A stretch of 60,697 nt of DNA from Sulfopaludibacter sp035606355 (GTDB taxonomy: Bacteria; Acidobacteriota; Terriglobia; Bryobacterales; Bryobacteraceae): assembly GCA_035606355.1 (NCBI GenBank), contig DATNFO010000065.1, positions 1-60,697 on the forward strand. Direction: 5' to 3'. Under the pieces are notes generated by a model that searched no databases, was not told the DNA's origin, and worked only from the letters and a program-made list of their open reading frames with translations. The number at the start of each line of letters is the position of its first letter. Positions within the stretch are counted from its first letter, which is position 1. This document shows, in pieces, positions 45,857-53,328 of this stretch. A program made the position numbers and the translations under genes.

Positions 45857-45909
45857 GGTACCGGTCTCCAGACCGGTACCAGGCGATCGGAGATCGCCTT
45901 CGACCGGTC
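45857..45909. repeat. Compound GGTACC/GACCGGTC palindrome block, copy 3
   Basis: GGTACCGGTCT-cc-AGACCGGTACC (45857-45880), GGCGATC-gga-GATCGCC (45882-45898) and GACCGGTC (45902-45909) follow in the same order as copy 2. It fills the space between the exporter stop (45842-45844) and the stop of the PEP-CTERM gene (CTA at 45914-45916). It may serve as a bidirectional terminator of two converging genes, but there is no T-run. Confidence 0.88.
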
Positions 45910-45913
45910 GGTA

Positions 45914-46612
45914 CTAGCTTCGATAGCGGCGGGTGGCTAGGGCGATGCAGAGAAGGCCTGTGATTAGTGAAAATGTTCCGGGTTCAGGCGTATCGCTGAG
46001 GCCGAGGAACTCCTGGTTTCCCGGGTTCGCTGGGTTGGGCGTGAAGATCAGGAGCCGGGCGGCATCGGCCGATGCTGCCGGAGCATCCGTTAGCAGTGTG
46101 TTGAGTGCGTTGGCCTGCAGAGCGGAGGACCCAGGCGATAGCGGATTGGGGGAGCCCGGTGATTGCGGCGCGGTGGAATCGAAAAGATTCCAGATGGCGT
46201 AATTATAGTCGGTGATGGTCTGCTGGTTGATGTTGCCGCTCGCCATATAGAGGGCGAAATTGACCATCAACACCGCGGCTTCTTCATAACGCTGCAGAAC
46301 CTGCGCGGGCGTGCCGGAGTTGTACTTCTCACTGGCCAGATAGTTGGGCGACGACGGCACCAACGTCGAGAAATCGAACACCAGCGGGTTCGACGGCATG
46401 ATGGTGGTGTCGCTGAAATCGTCGCAAACCAGGTTCTGGTTGGGAATGCCGCTGATGGTAGCTATGGAATATCCGTTGTAAGTCAATACTCCGGAATTGG
46501 TCGAGTAAGTCGAACTCATCTGCGTAAACGGCAGCGCCGTAAACTCAATAATGACGGTGTCGGCGGAAGCAGCGCTGGCAACGAGCAGGAATAGCGTGAG
46601 TAAGTTGCGCAA
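45914..46612 (-). CDS. PEP-CTERM-anchored exported protein
   Basis: The 232-residue protein reads from TTG 46612 and has a signal peptide (MRNLLTLFLLVASAASA). The beta-rich body includes YNYAIWNLFDS and SPGSSALQANALN. It ends with the canonical PEP-CTERM sequence: DTPEPGTFSL, a hydrophobic helix (ITGLLCIALA) and TRRYRS. Such proteins are recognised by exosortase (not in the window) and appear on the surface or in exopolysaccharide. No catalytic motif is visible. It is transcribed convergently with the drug exporter; a GGTACC block separates them. Confidence 0.82.
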   Translation of the reverse strand: MRNLLTLFLLVASAASADTVIIEFTALPFTQMSSTYSTNSGVLTYNGYSIATISGIPNQNLVCDDFSDTTIMPSNPLVFDFSTLVPSSPNYLASEKYNSGTPAQVLQRYEEAAVLMVNFALYMASGNINQQTITDYNYAIWNLFDSTAPQSPGSPNPLSPGSSALQANALNTLLTDAPAASADAARLLIFTPNPANPGNQEFLGLSDTPEPGTFSLITGLLCIALATRRYRS

Positions 46613-46623
46613 AGGTTGGATGG

Positions 46624-46680
46624 TTCCTCAACGATTGTATGAGGAAGCTATCCAAACTGAAATCCCTCAGAAGCTGAGGG
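46624..46680. other. Two short stems upstream of the PEP-CTERM gene
   Basis: TTCCTCA-acgattgta-TGAGGAA (46624-46646) and CCCTCAG-aag-CTGAGGG (46664-46680) lie between the repair operon and the PEP-CTERM start. They could be weak terminators for the repair genes or leader structure for the PEP-CTERM mRNA. No clear promoter was found. Confidence 0.4.
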
Positions 46681-46704
46681 CGGTTTAGGAGTTTTCCGGG
46701 AGTT

Positions 46705-47226
46705 CTAGAACTTCAGCCCCGATTGTCTGGAACTCGCTCCTTCATGTTGCAGCAGCCACTGCTTGCGATCCAGGCCGCCGCCGTAACCGGTGAGCTTGCC
46801 GTTGGAACCGACGACTCGATGACACGGAATAACGATAGAAATCGGGTTCAGTCCGTTGGCGAGTCCGACGGCCCGGCAGGCGGCGGGCGAACCGATTCTC
46901 TCCGCGATTCCGCCATACGTGGCGGTTTGCCCCGGCGGAATTTCCAGCAACGCGTCCCAGACGCGCTTCTGAAACGGAGTGCCGCCGGGGTCTAGCGCCG
47001 CGCCATCGAAGGCATTGAATTCGCCCTCGAAGTAGCGTGCGATGCGAGCGCGGAAATCACGATGGCGTTTCTCGCGCAGATCGAACTCTCCGAAGCGGCC
47101 GCGGAAGAAACTCAGCATGCGGTCGCGGCGATCCAGGAAGTAGAGGGCGCGGAGCGCATCGCCATGCCAGGCGATGACAATCGGTCCGAGAGGGGAAGCG
47201 ACTTCGTCAAGAAATAGTTCTGTCAT
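46705..47226 (-). CDS. ogt: Methylated-DNA-protein-cysteine methyltransferase
   Basis: The 173-residue product starts with an ATG overlapping the AlkA stop (ATGA). It has the O6-alkylguanine alkyltransferase active site VIPCHRVVGSNGKLTGYGGG (Cys is the alkyl acceptor), the preceding helix-turn-helix with the Arg finger (GGIAERIGSPAACRAVGLANG) and FQKRVWDALLEIPPGQTATY. The length matches Ogt (171 in E. coli). It removes alkyl groups from O6 of guanine and O4 of thymine by suicidal transfer. Co-translated with the upstream Ada/AlkA fusion, so both repair proteins are made together. Confidence 0.95.
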   Translation of the reverse strand: MTELFLDEVASPLGPIVIAWHGDALRALYFLDRRDRMLSFFRGRFGEFDLREKRHRDFRARIARYFEGEFNAFDGAALDPGGTPFQKRVWDALLEIPPGQTATYGGIAERIGSPAACRAVGLANGLNPISIVIPCHRVVGSNGKLTGYGGGLDRKQWLLQHEGASSRQSGLKF

Positions 47227-48593
47227 GCGGTTTGCTCCAGCCAGAGGTGCATGGCGGCGTAAGCGCGCCAGGGCCGCCATGCAATGGATTGTTGTGCCAC
47301 GTCGCGACCGGCCGCGTGAATGAGGCCCAGATCGGTGCCCGGGAATGCATCGGGATCCCGAAAGGCGCGCATCGCGACGTATTGGGCGGTCCAATCCCCA
47401 ATTCCGCGAAGCGGGAGCAGTTCGGCTGCGGTACGCGGCGGATTCGGGGAGGCGAATGCTTCGGCGACGGCGCGGAGTGCCGCCCCGCGGGCGGAAGGCA
47501 GTCCGACACCCGAAGGGTCGGCGGCGGCGAGCACCGCGGGAGCAGGGAACAGATAGCCGTGCGGCGTGGCCTCGCCAAAGCGTTCGACCAGGCGGCCGGC
47601 GAGCGTGGTAGCACCTTTGACGGTAACCTGCTGGCCGAGAATCGCACGGACGGTGAGCTCGAACGGGTCCCATGCGCCGGGGACGCGGAGTCCGGATTTC
47701 GCGCGGATAGCAGGGGCGAGGCGCGGTGATTGCGACAGGTGCCGTTCGATTTCGGCGATGGGCGCTTCGGTATCGAAAAGGTTGGCAAGGCGAGCCGCCA
47801 TGCGGGCGAGGTCGCGGATGGAGGTGAGCTCGAAACGGGCTTGCAAGTGGTCGTAGCCGGGAACCGGCCGAACTTCGACGAAGCCGCCGGGCAACACACG
47901 CCGGTAGCTTTCGGGAGTGATTTGTTCGACGCCGGGGATGGCTCGGGGTGCCAGGAATTCCACGACGCCGTTCCAGTTGTAGGGGGCGCGATAGGGAAGC
48001 GTGATGACGATCGCGCCGGCGGCACGGGTGGCGGCGGTGGCGCGCCGGAGGTCGCGAGGCGGGCGTCCACAGGCGTCGAGCATGGCGGCATTGAAGCGGC
48101 GCACGCTGGAGAAGCCGGAGGCGAAGGCGACATCCGTGATGGAGAGAGAGGTTTCGGCGAGAAGCTGTTTGGCAAAAAGGCACCGGCGAGTGGCTGCGAC
48201 GGCCAGCGGGGAAGCGCCGAGATGCTCGTCGAAGAGGCGGCGGAGGTGGCGCGCGCCTACCCCGAGCGTCGCGGCGAAGCCGTCCACGGAGGCATCGTCG
48301 AGAGCTCCTTCAGCGATGAGCCGCAGCGCGCGGGAGACTGTCGCGGAGGTGCCGTGCGCGGCGGGAGCTGCCGGGGCGATTTCCGGACGGCATCGCAGGC
48401 AGGGCCGGAATCCGGCCTCCTGCGCCGCGGCGGCGCAGCGGAAGAAGCGACAGTTGACAGGCTTCGGCGTAGGGGCGGGGCAGATGGGGCGGCAGTAGAC
48501 TCCGGTGCTGGTGACGCCGGTGAAGAAGCGTCCGTCGAAGCGGCGGTCTCGGGTCTTCAGGGCGCGGTAGCAGGCTTCGGTATCGAGCTCCAT
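47223..48593 (-). CDS. alkA: Ada-type regulator fused to AlkA DNA glycosylase
   Basis: The ATG at 48593 gives 456 residues in three parts. Residues 1 to about 80 form the Ada zinc-binding domain with four Cys in GVYCRPICP and GFRPCLRCRPE; the first Cys is the methylphosphotriester acceptor. About 80-170 is an AraC-type helix-turn-helix (FAATLGVGARHLRRLFDEHLG; ITDVAFASGFSSVRRFN). About 180-450 is AlkA: an N-terminal domain, then helix-hairpin-helix LLPLRGIGDWTAQYVAMRAF and the catalytic Asp in FPGTDLGL. It both senses methylated DNA backbone and excises 3-methyladenine-type bases. Direct contact with ogt through a 4-bp overlap suggests it activates its own operon, as Ada does. Confidence 0.94.
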   Translation of the reverse strand: MELDTEACYRALKTRDRRFDGRFFTGVTSTGVYCRPICPAPTPKPVNCRFFRCAAAAQEAGFRPCLRCRPEIAPAAPAAHGTSATVSRALRLIAEGALDDASVDGFAATLGVGARHLRRLFDEHLGASPLAVAATRRCLFAKQLLAETSLSITDVAFASGFSSVRRFNAAMLDACGRPPRDLRRATAATRAAGAIVITLPYRAPYNWNGVVEFLAPRAIPGVEQITPESYRRVLPGGFVEVRPVPGYDHLQARFELTSIRDLARMAARLANLFDTEAPIAEIERHLSQSPRLAPAIRAKSGLRVPGAWDPFELTVRAILGQQVTVKGATTLAGRLVERFGEATPHGYLFPAPAVLAAADPSGVGLPSARGAALRAVAEAFASPNPPRTAAELLPLRGIGDWTAQYVAMRAFRDPDAFPGTDLGLIHAAGRDVAQQSIAWRPWRAYAAMHLWLEQTA

Positions 48594-48687
48594 AAGCCTA
48601 TTATGCGCCGCCGATCTTCCCGGACTAGCCGTTTTCGGACGTGAATGAAGATGAGTGCGGGCGCGCGGATTGTTACACTGAAAGTCC
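48594..48687. promoter_or_regulatory. Divergent promoter region of alkA-ogt and fabI
   Basis: This 94-bp space must hold both promoters. TACACT at 48674-48679 could be a -10 for fabI; its short distance from the ATG at 48688 would give a nearly leaderless message. No convincing -35 or Ada box was found. Confidence 0.35.
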
Positions 48688-49455
48688 ATGTCACAGTTGC
48701 TGGAGGGCAAATGCGCCCTCATTCTCGGAATCGCGAACAAGTGGAGTCTGGCGTATGCCATCGCGCAAGCCTTTTCACGGGCGGGCGGCACGCTGGCGCT
48801 GACGTACCTGGGCGAGCGGCAGAAGGAATCGATTGAAGAGATCACCAAGGACATGAATGTGTGCGCGCTCTGGCCTTGCGATGTGACGAAGGATGAGGAT
48901 CTGGAGGCGCTCTCGGCGTCGCTCGCGGGAATGAACCGGCCGCTGGATGCGGTGGTGCACAGCCTGGCGTTCGCCAATCGCGAAGACCTGTCGCGGCCGT
49001 TCTCGCAAACTTCGCGAGCCGGATTTGCGTTGGCGCAGGATGTGAGCGCCTACTCGCTGGTAGCAGTGGCGCGCGCGGTAGTGCCCGTCATGACGCGAGG
49101 CGGATCCATCAGCACGCTAACGTATTTGGGATCGACGCGCGTGCTGACGAATTACAACGTGATGGGCGCGGCGAAGGCATCGCTGGAAGCCTCTATGCGG
49201 TATCTGGCGAGCGAGCTCGGAGAGAAAGGGATTCGCGTGAATGCGATTTCCGCCGGTCCGGTGAAGACGGCGTCGGCGCGCGCGGTGAAGGGGCTCAGCA
49301 CGATTTTGGAAGCGTCCGATCGGAATCCGCTGCGCAGGAATACGGATCCGGCGGAGGTGGCGGATACGGCGCTGTTCCTGGCGAGCGACCTTGGCCGCGG
49401 CGTCACGGGCAACGTGATTTTCGTGGATGCCGGAATGCAGATCATGGGGTTCTAA
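48688..49455 (+). CDS. fabI: Enoyl-[acyl-carrier-protein] reductase (NADH), FabI type
   Basis: The 255-residue product begins LLEGKCALILGIANKWSLAYAIA, the FabI form of the dinucleotide motif. It has LDAVVHSLAFANREDL, the active site Tyr-x6-Lys in NYNVMGAAKASLEASMRYLA, and IRVNAISAGPVKTASARAVKG followed by RGVTGNVIFVDAGMQIMGF. It reduces trans-2-enoyl-ACP in the last step of fatty-acid elongation. It has no obvious Shine-Dalgarno sequence. The next gene starts directly after its TAA. Confidence 0.95.
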   Translation: MSQLLEGKCALILGIANKWSLAYAIAQAFSRAGGTLALTYLGERQKESIEEITKDMNVCALWPCDVTKDEDLEALSASLAGMNRPLDAVVHSLAFANREDLSRPFSQTSRAGFALAQDVSAYSLVAVARAVVPVMTRGGSISTLTYLGSTRVLTNYNVMGAAKASLEASMRYLASELGEKGIRVNAISAGPVKTASARAVKGLSTILEASDRNPLRRNTDPAEVADTALFLASDLGRGVTGNVIFVDAGMQIMGF

Positions 49456-50391
49456 ATGAGAGTCGAAGTCGTCCTGACGGAATCTGACATCGCGCAGGAG
49501 CTGGTGGAAGCAATTGAAGCTCGGGACCTGCCGGAGAAGTTTTTCTACTGGTTCCCGCGGTCCGCGGCGGAGTGGGCCGCACTGATCGGCAACAAGGAGT
49601 TGTACGGCGGACTGCAAGAGACGTGGCAGCGGATCGGCGAAGATTCGGCGGAGCTGGCAAAGCATTTCGGCGCGAAGGCCCCGGTGATCAGCTTCGGCGC
49701 GGGCGATGGACGCCACGACCGGCAGTTGATGGCGGCGCTGAAGGATCGCGGCTGCGAGTGCGTGTACTTCGCGGTAGACGCGAGCCAGGCGATGCTCGAG
49801 ATGGCATGCAGCGGCGCCGAAGACGACGATCTGGAAACTGCCGGGATCAAGGCGGATATATCGAGTCCGGTGCATCTGGTATACGCGGCGGATGCGGCCG
49901 AGCCTCCGCGGCTGTTTATCCTGTCGGGCAACACGATGGGCGCTTTCGATCCGCTCGCGCAAGTGCGTGATGTAGCGCAGTGCATGAAGCCGGCGGACCG
50001 TCTGATCGTGGACGGCGAATTGTTCGACGAGCAAACCACGATGGAGCGGCGCGCGAGTGCGGCGGCGCAGAAGTTCTTCTGGACGTTGCTGGAAGGCATG
50101 GGGATGGAACGGGACGCGGGCGAGATCCGGTTCAATCACAAGCGCGACGAACGGCACGAAGGGCTGCATCTGATCGCGCGCAATTTCCGCGCGGCGCGCG
50201 ATGTATCGGCGACGGTGGCGGGACAGGAGATCGAACTGCAGCGCGGCGAGCACATCGGGTTGAACTTCCAGTACACGTACACGCCGGCGGCGTTCCGCTG
50301 GCTGCTGGAGGATCACGGCGGGCTTCGGATTCTGAAGGAGTATCCCAGCTCCGACGGGCGCTTCCTGACCGCATTGTGCAGCCGCGCCTAG
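49456..50391 (+). CDS. Histidine-specific-type SAM methyltransferase (EgtD-like family)
   Basis: The 311-residue protein has the SAM-binding motif VISFGAGDGRHDRQLM (about residues 77-92) and the family-specific LFILSGNTMGAFDPLA, which corresponds to the 'GSTIGNF' loop of EgtD and related DUF2260/Methyltransf_33 proteins. An N-terminal helical segment (FYWFPRSAAEWAALIGNKELY) resembles the substrate-binding region. Whether histidine is the substrate is not shown: no EgtB or ergothioneine gene is near. It starts immediately after fabI (TAA-ATG) and is therefore in the same operon. Confidence 0.78.
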   Translation: MRVEVVLTESDIAQELVEAIEARDLPEKFFYWFPRSAAEWAALIGNKELYGGLQETWQRIGEDSAELAKHFGAKAPVISFGAGDGRHDRQLMAALKDRGCECVYFAVDASQAMLEMACSGAEDDDLETAGIKADISSPVHLVYAADAAEPPRLFILSGNTMGAFDPLAQVRDVAQCMKPADRLIVDGELFDEQTTMERRASAAAQKFFWTLLEGMGMERDAGEIRFNHKRDERHEGLHLIARNFRAARDVSATVAGQEIELQRGEHIGLNFQYTYTPAAFRWLLEDHGGLRILKEYPSSDGRFLTALCSRA

Positions 50392-50879
50392 ACGCCCGCC
50401 TGTCGCGCATTCTGCGCCTGATGGTGGCGCGATCGTTCCCGCGGATGCGGCGATTGGATATCGAGATCGCCTGGGGCGCGGAGGAGGATCTGCTGTACTA
50501 CGCTCCCCGGGGTACGCGATACGAAATCCGCGTGAACGAGCGACTGCGCGGCGCTCCCCGGCGCGCGATTGAAGGCGGACTGGCGCACGAGTTGTGCCAC
50601 ATCGAAGCCGACATGCGGCTCGGCCGGGTGCAGAAGCGGCTCGCCTGGGAGCGCTACTTGCGGTCGGAGCGATTTGAGATGCGCGAGGAGCGGGCGGTGG
50701 AGAGGCGTGTGATCGCGTTGGGATGGGGCGCGGAGTTGCTGGCGTTCGTGCGATACGCACGGCGGCTGGGGTGCAAATTCGGTCGCGAGAACGGGTTGTT
50801 GTACGGCGAAATCTGGCAGGCGGTTCGCGGGCCGATAAGGATGCGACCGGTCAGGAGACCGGTCGTTACTGGATTTTGA
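50376..50879 (+). CDS. Small HExxH protein, putative metallopeptidase
   Basis: The reading overlaps the end of the methyltransferase gene. GTG 50376 is used as start; ATG 50421 is possible (152 residues instead of 167). The core is a zinc-protease-like helix GGLAHELCHIEADMRLG (HELCH) preceded by YEIRVNERLRGAPRRAIE. This arrangement resembles short SprT/M48-type neutral proteases, but a third metal ligand is not obvious and no signal peptide exists. The last residues (RMRPVRRPVVTGF) are encoded by a GACCGGTC palindrome, so the original C-terminus appears to have been replaced. It overlaps the converging fucosidase by 14 bp. Confidence 0.62.
   Translation: MQPRLDARLSRILRLMVARSFPRMRRLDIEIAWGAEEDLLYYAPRGTRYEIRVNERLRGAPRRAIEGGLAHELCHIEADMRLGRVQKRLAWERYLRSERFEMREERAVERRVIALGWGAELLAFVRYARRLGCKFGRENGLLYGEIWQAVRGPIRMRPVRRPVVTGF
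50845..50864. repeat. GACCGGTC palindrome at the end of two converging genes
   Basis: GACCGGTC-agga-GACCGGTC lies inside the last codons of the plus-strand HExxH gene and one base from the stop codon (TTA at 50866-50868) of the minus-strand fucosidase. It is the same octamer pair seen at 35905-35936 and in the tail repeats. Confidence 0.85.
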
Positions 50880-52491
50880 GAACGTAGGCGAAGTCGTTCG
50901 GCTTGCTGTTCGGCAATGTTACTAACAGTCCGCTTGAATCGCGCGTGAAGGGTAGCGACCCAGGGGCGCCGAGCAACTCGACTGCTCGGATCTGCTTCGG
51001 ATACTCGCTTCTACCCTGCGCGAGCGTGGCGATCGTCAATTTCCCGTCCTCCGGCCAGCCGAGTGCTGTCGCGTATAGAACGTCGCCTTTTGTGGTGAAG
51101 CGAATGTCCCTGGCGGTGTAGGCGCGCGCCCTGCTCTCATTGAAATTCCCCGTTCCGGTGACATCCGGCGCGCCTTCCCCGAATACGGTGAACGGGCGGG
51201 TACCGAAGATGGCCTCGCCGTTGGCGGGCATCCAGGAAGCAAGACCATCCAGAAATGCGCTCTCGTCCTCATCGATGCTTCCGTTGCCGCGCAGGGGAAT
51301 GCTCAACAGCAGGTTTCCATTTTTGCTGACGATATCGACCAGCGTCTGGATCACTTGCAGGGTCGTCTTGTACCGGTGCTGCTCGTACAAGGAACGGCGA
51401 TAGTGCCACTGGCCGATGCAGGTGTCGGTCTGCCACGGGTCGGGCAGGATGCGGTCGGCGCGGCCTCGCTCGATGTCGAGCACCATCGTACCGACGTGGT
51501 CCGGCTGCAACCCTTTGGAGTTCAGGACCGCCTGCAGGGCGCCGTGCCGCCGGATATTGGAATTATAGTAATGCGCAGCTATGTCGAGACCCGTTTGGCC
51601 CAACGGCAGTTCGGTGTTGTCGAAGTACAGCAGGTCCGGTTGGTATTTATCGATCAGATCCTGGCAGCGCAGGAACCAGCTCTCGACGAACGCCGGGTTC
51701 TGACTCGGCGGCTGCTCCGTCCACACACGGTCGTGCTCATCATGCCAGCGCTGCGCTTCCTTTATAGAAGCGATTCCCTTGGGCATGACCATGTTGGGAC
51801 CGGTATACAAACGCTGTGGATCGAGTCCGTCCCACCATTTCCCTTTGCCGCTCTCTTTTTGGGTAAACCCGTCGTACGGCACTCCGGCCAACTCGCCTTC
51901 CGGATCGTAGCCATAGGCAGTCTGAAACCAGTGCCAGGCGTGCGCCGAGTGATTGGAGACCCCAAAACGGAGGCCATGCGCCCTTGAGATCCGCGCCCAC
52001 GTTCCCACAATGTCCTTCCCCGGCCCCACCTTGACGGAGTTCCAGGGGTGGTGCGTGGAATCGTAGCAATCGAAGTTGTCGTGGTGATTGGCGAGCGAAA
52101 CGAAATACTTGGCGCCGGCTTTGACGTAACGGCCAATCAGGGTCTCGGGTTCCCACCTATCGGCCTTCCACAAGTGGTCGATCTCCATGAAGCCGAACTT
52201 GGAGGGATGGCCATAGGTCTTGACGTGGAAGTTGTAATGAGGCGAACCCTGTATGTACATCTGGCGCGCATACCAGTCGCCCTGTTCGGGAACACATTGG
52301 GCGGACCAGTGAGCCCAAATGCCGAACTTGGCGTCGCGGAACCACTCAGGCGTTTTGTACTGTTTGAGCGATTCCCAGGTTGGCTTGAAGCGGCCTTCCG
52401 CTATCTTCCGCTGCTGCGCTGAGGCGCTGAACGGCGAGCCGGCAAAAGCCGTTGTGCCCGCCAGAGTCTTCAGAATCGTGCGTCTTGTCAT
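50866..52491 (-). CDS. Exported alpha-L-fucosidase, GH29 family
   Basis: The start is taken at 52491 (MTRRTILKTLAGTTAFAG), where the TRRTILK twin-arginine signal opens; an ATG seven codons upstream also exists. The 541-residue protein has GH29 blocks: AHWSAQCVPEQGDWYARQMY, YFVSLANHHDNFDCYDSTHHPWNS, GLRFGVSNHSAHAWHWF and DLLYFDNTELP, where Asp291 is the probable nucleophile. The acid/base is not assignable by eye. A C-terminal beta-sandwich follows. It releases alpha-L-fucose from glycans in the periplasm or outside, which fits a plant-polysaccharide or glycan scavenger. Confidence 0.9.
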   Translation of the reverse strand: MTRRTILKTLAGTTAFAGSPFSASAQQRKIAEGRFKPTWESLKQYKTPEWFRDAKFGIWAHWSAQCVPEQGDWYARQMYIQGSPHYNFHVKTYGHPSKFGFMEIDHLWKADRWEPETLIGRYVKAGAKYFVSLANHHDNFDCYDSTHHPWNSVKVGPGKDIVGTWARISRAHGLRFGVSNHSAHAWHWFQTAYGYDPEGELAGVPYDGFTQKESGKGKWWDGLDPQRLYTGPNMVMPKGIASIKEAQRWHDEHDRVWTEQPPSQNPAFVESWFLRCQDLIDKYQPDLLYFDNTELPLGQTGLDIAAHYYNSNIRRHGALQAVLNSKGLQPDHVGTMVLDIERGRADRILPDPWQTDTCIGQWHYRRSLYEQHRYKTTLQVIQTLVDIVSKNGNLLLSIPLRGNGSIDEDESAFLDGLASWMPANGEAIFGTRPFTVFGEGAPDVTGTGNFNESRARAYTARDIRFTTKGDVLYATALGWPEDGKLTIATLAQGRSEYPKQIRAVELLGAPGSLPFTRDSSGLLVTLPNSKPNDFAYVLKIQ

Positions 52492-52575
52492 CTCGGAGCC
52501 TCGTTGGCGCATGGAGTTATCGTTACCTCTGATGATATCTCCGCGAGTGAAAGATTCCCGTCGTCACCTATTGCG

Positions 52576-53328
52576 CTAATTTCCCAAACGCAGACGGACC
52601 AGAAGATCGTTCAATTCGCCGCGGCAGGCGGGCTCTTCACGCAGAGAGGATCGTGCGGCCTCTGATTCGAGTTGTGAAACGAGGCGCTCATACTCTCGCT
52701 TGTGAAAGTCGCGATCGATCACGTCGAGTTCGCAGCGTTCCGGACCAGTTGTCTTCCTGTGCACGAGCTCTGCAATGTGCGGCAGACGAAACTCTTCGTT
52801 GAGGACCAGGAGATTTGCCTCTACCTCGCCGGTTCGCATGAGATGAATGCCCGTCAGAAGCACGCGGTAAAGATAGAGCAATGGCTTGACGCGCGGCGGA
52901 TGCTCCTTCTCGAAGAGACGCCATTCGGTCGCCGCGAAACCCAGATAGTGATGCGCGTGGTGGCGGGTTACGCATCCGCGCGCAATCTCTTTCAGTTCGG
53001 TGTGCTCCGGGGAGGTCTGCACGACCAGTGGGGAATAGAGTTGCTCCAGTACGTAGCCGTTGCGCTTCAGCAGGAGTGTGAAGAACTTGAGGACGTCGTG
53101 GGTGACGACGTCGAGTTCGATGCCGTCGCGCAATCCGGCAAACTCAATCGTCTCGCGGCGGGGCAGCAGACCAAGCGACTCCGCCGCCGGAAGGATGTGC
53201 ACGCCCCGCAGGTCGTAGTCTGAATCCGGAGATGGAAATCCGTAGAGGTGTGCCCCACTGATCGTCGTAAACAGCAGAGGATAGGGATGACGCCGCGACT
53301 CGGCGGCAAGCAGTTCGTAGCCGATCAC
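52576..53328 (-). CDS. RlaP-like predicted nucleotidyltransferase, copy A
   Basis: The GTG start (53326-53328) overlaps the TGA of the upstream gene by four bases. The 250-residue product has the polymerase-beta nucleotidyltransferase signature ISGAHLYGFPSPDSDYDLRGVH (catalytic DxD in DSDYD) near residue 23. It is followed by helices typical of PF10127 (HHAHHYLGFAATEWRLFEKE; PLLYLYRVLLTGIHLMRTGEVEAN). The usual first Ser of the GS motif is Ala here. RlaP proteins have been noticed in RNA repair (RtcB) neighbourhoods, but no ligase is near. It forms a two-gene unit with the next entry. Confidence 0.82.
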   Translation of the reverse strand: MIGYELLAAESRRHPYPLLFTTISGAHLYGFPSPDSDYDLRGVHILPAAESLGLLPRRETIEFAGLRDGIELDVVTHDVLKFFTLLLKRNGYVLEQLYSPLVVQTSPEHTELKEIARGCVTRHHAHHYLGFAATEWRLFEKEHPPRVKPLLYLYRVLLTGIHLMRTGEVEANLLVLNEEFRLPHIAELVHRKTTGPERCELDVIDRDFHKREYERLVSQLESEAARSSLREEPACRGELNDLLVRLRLGN

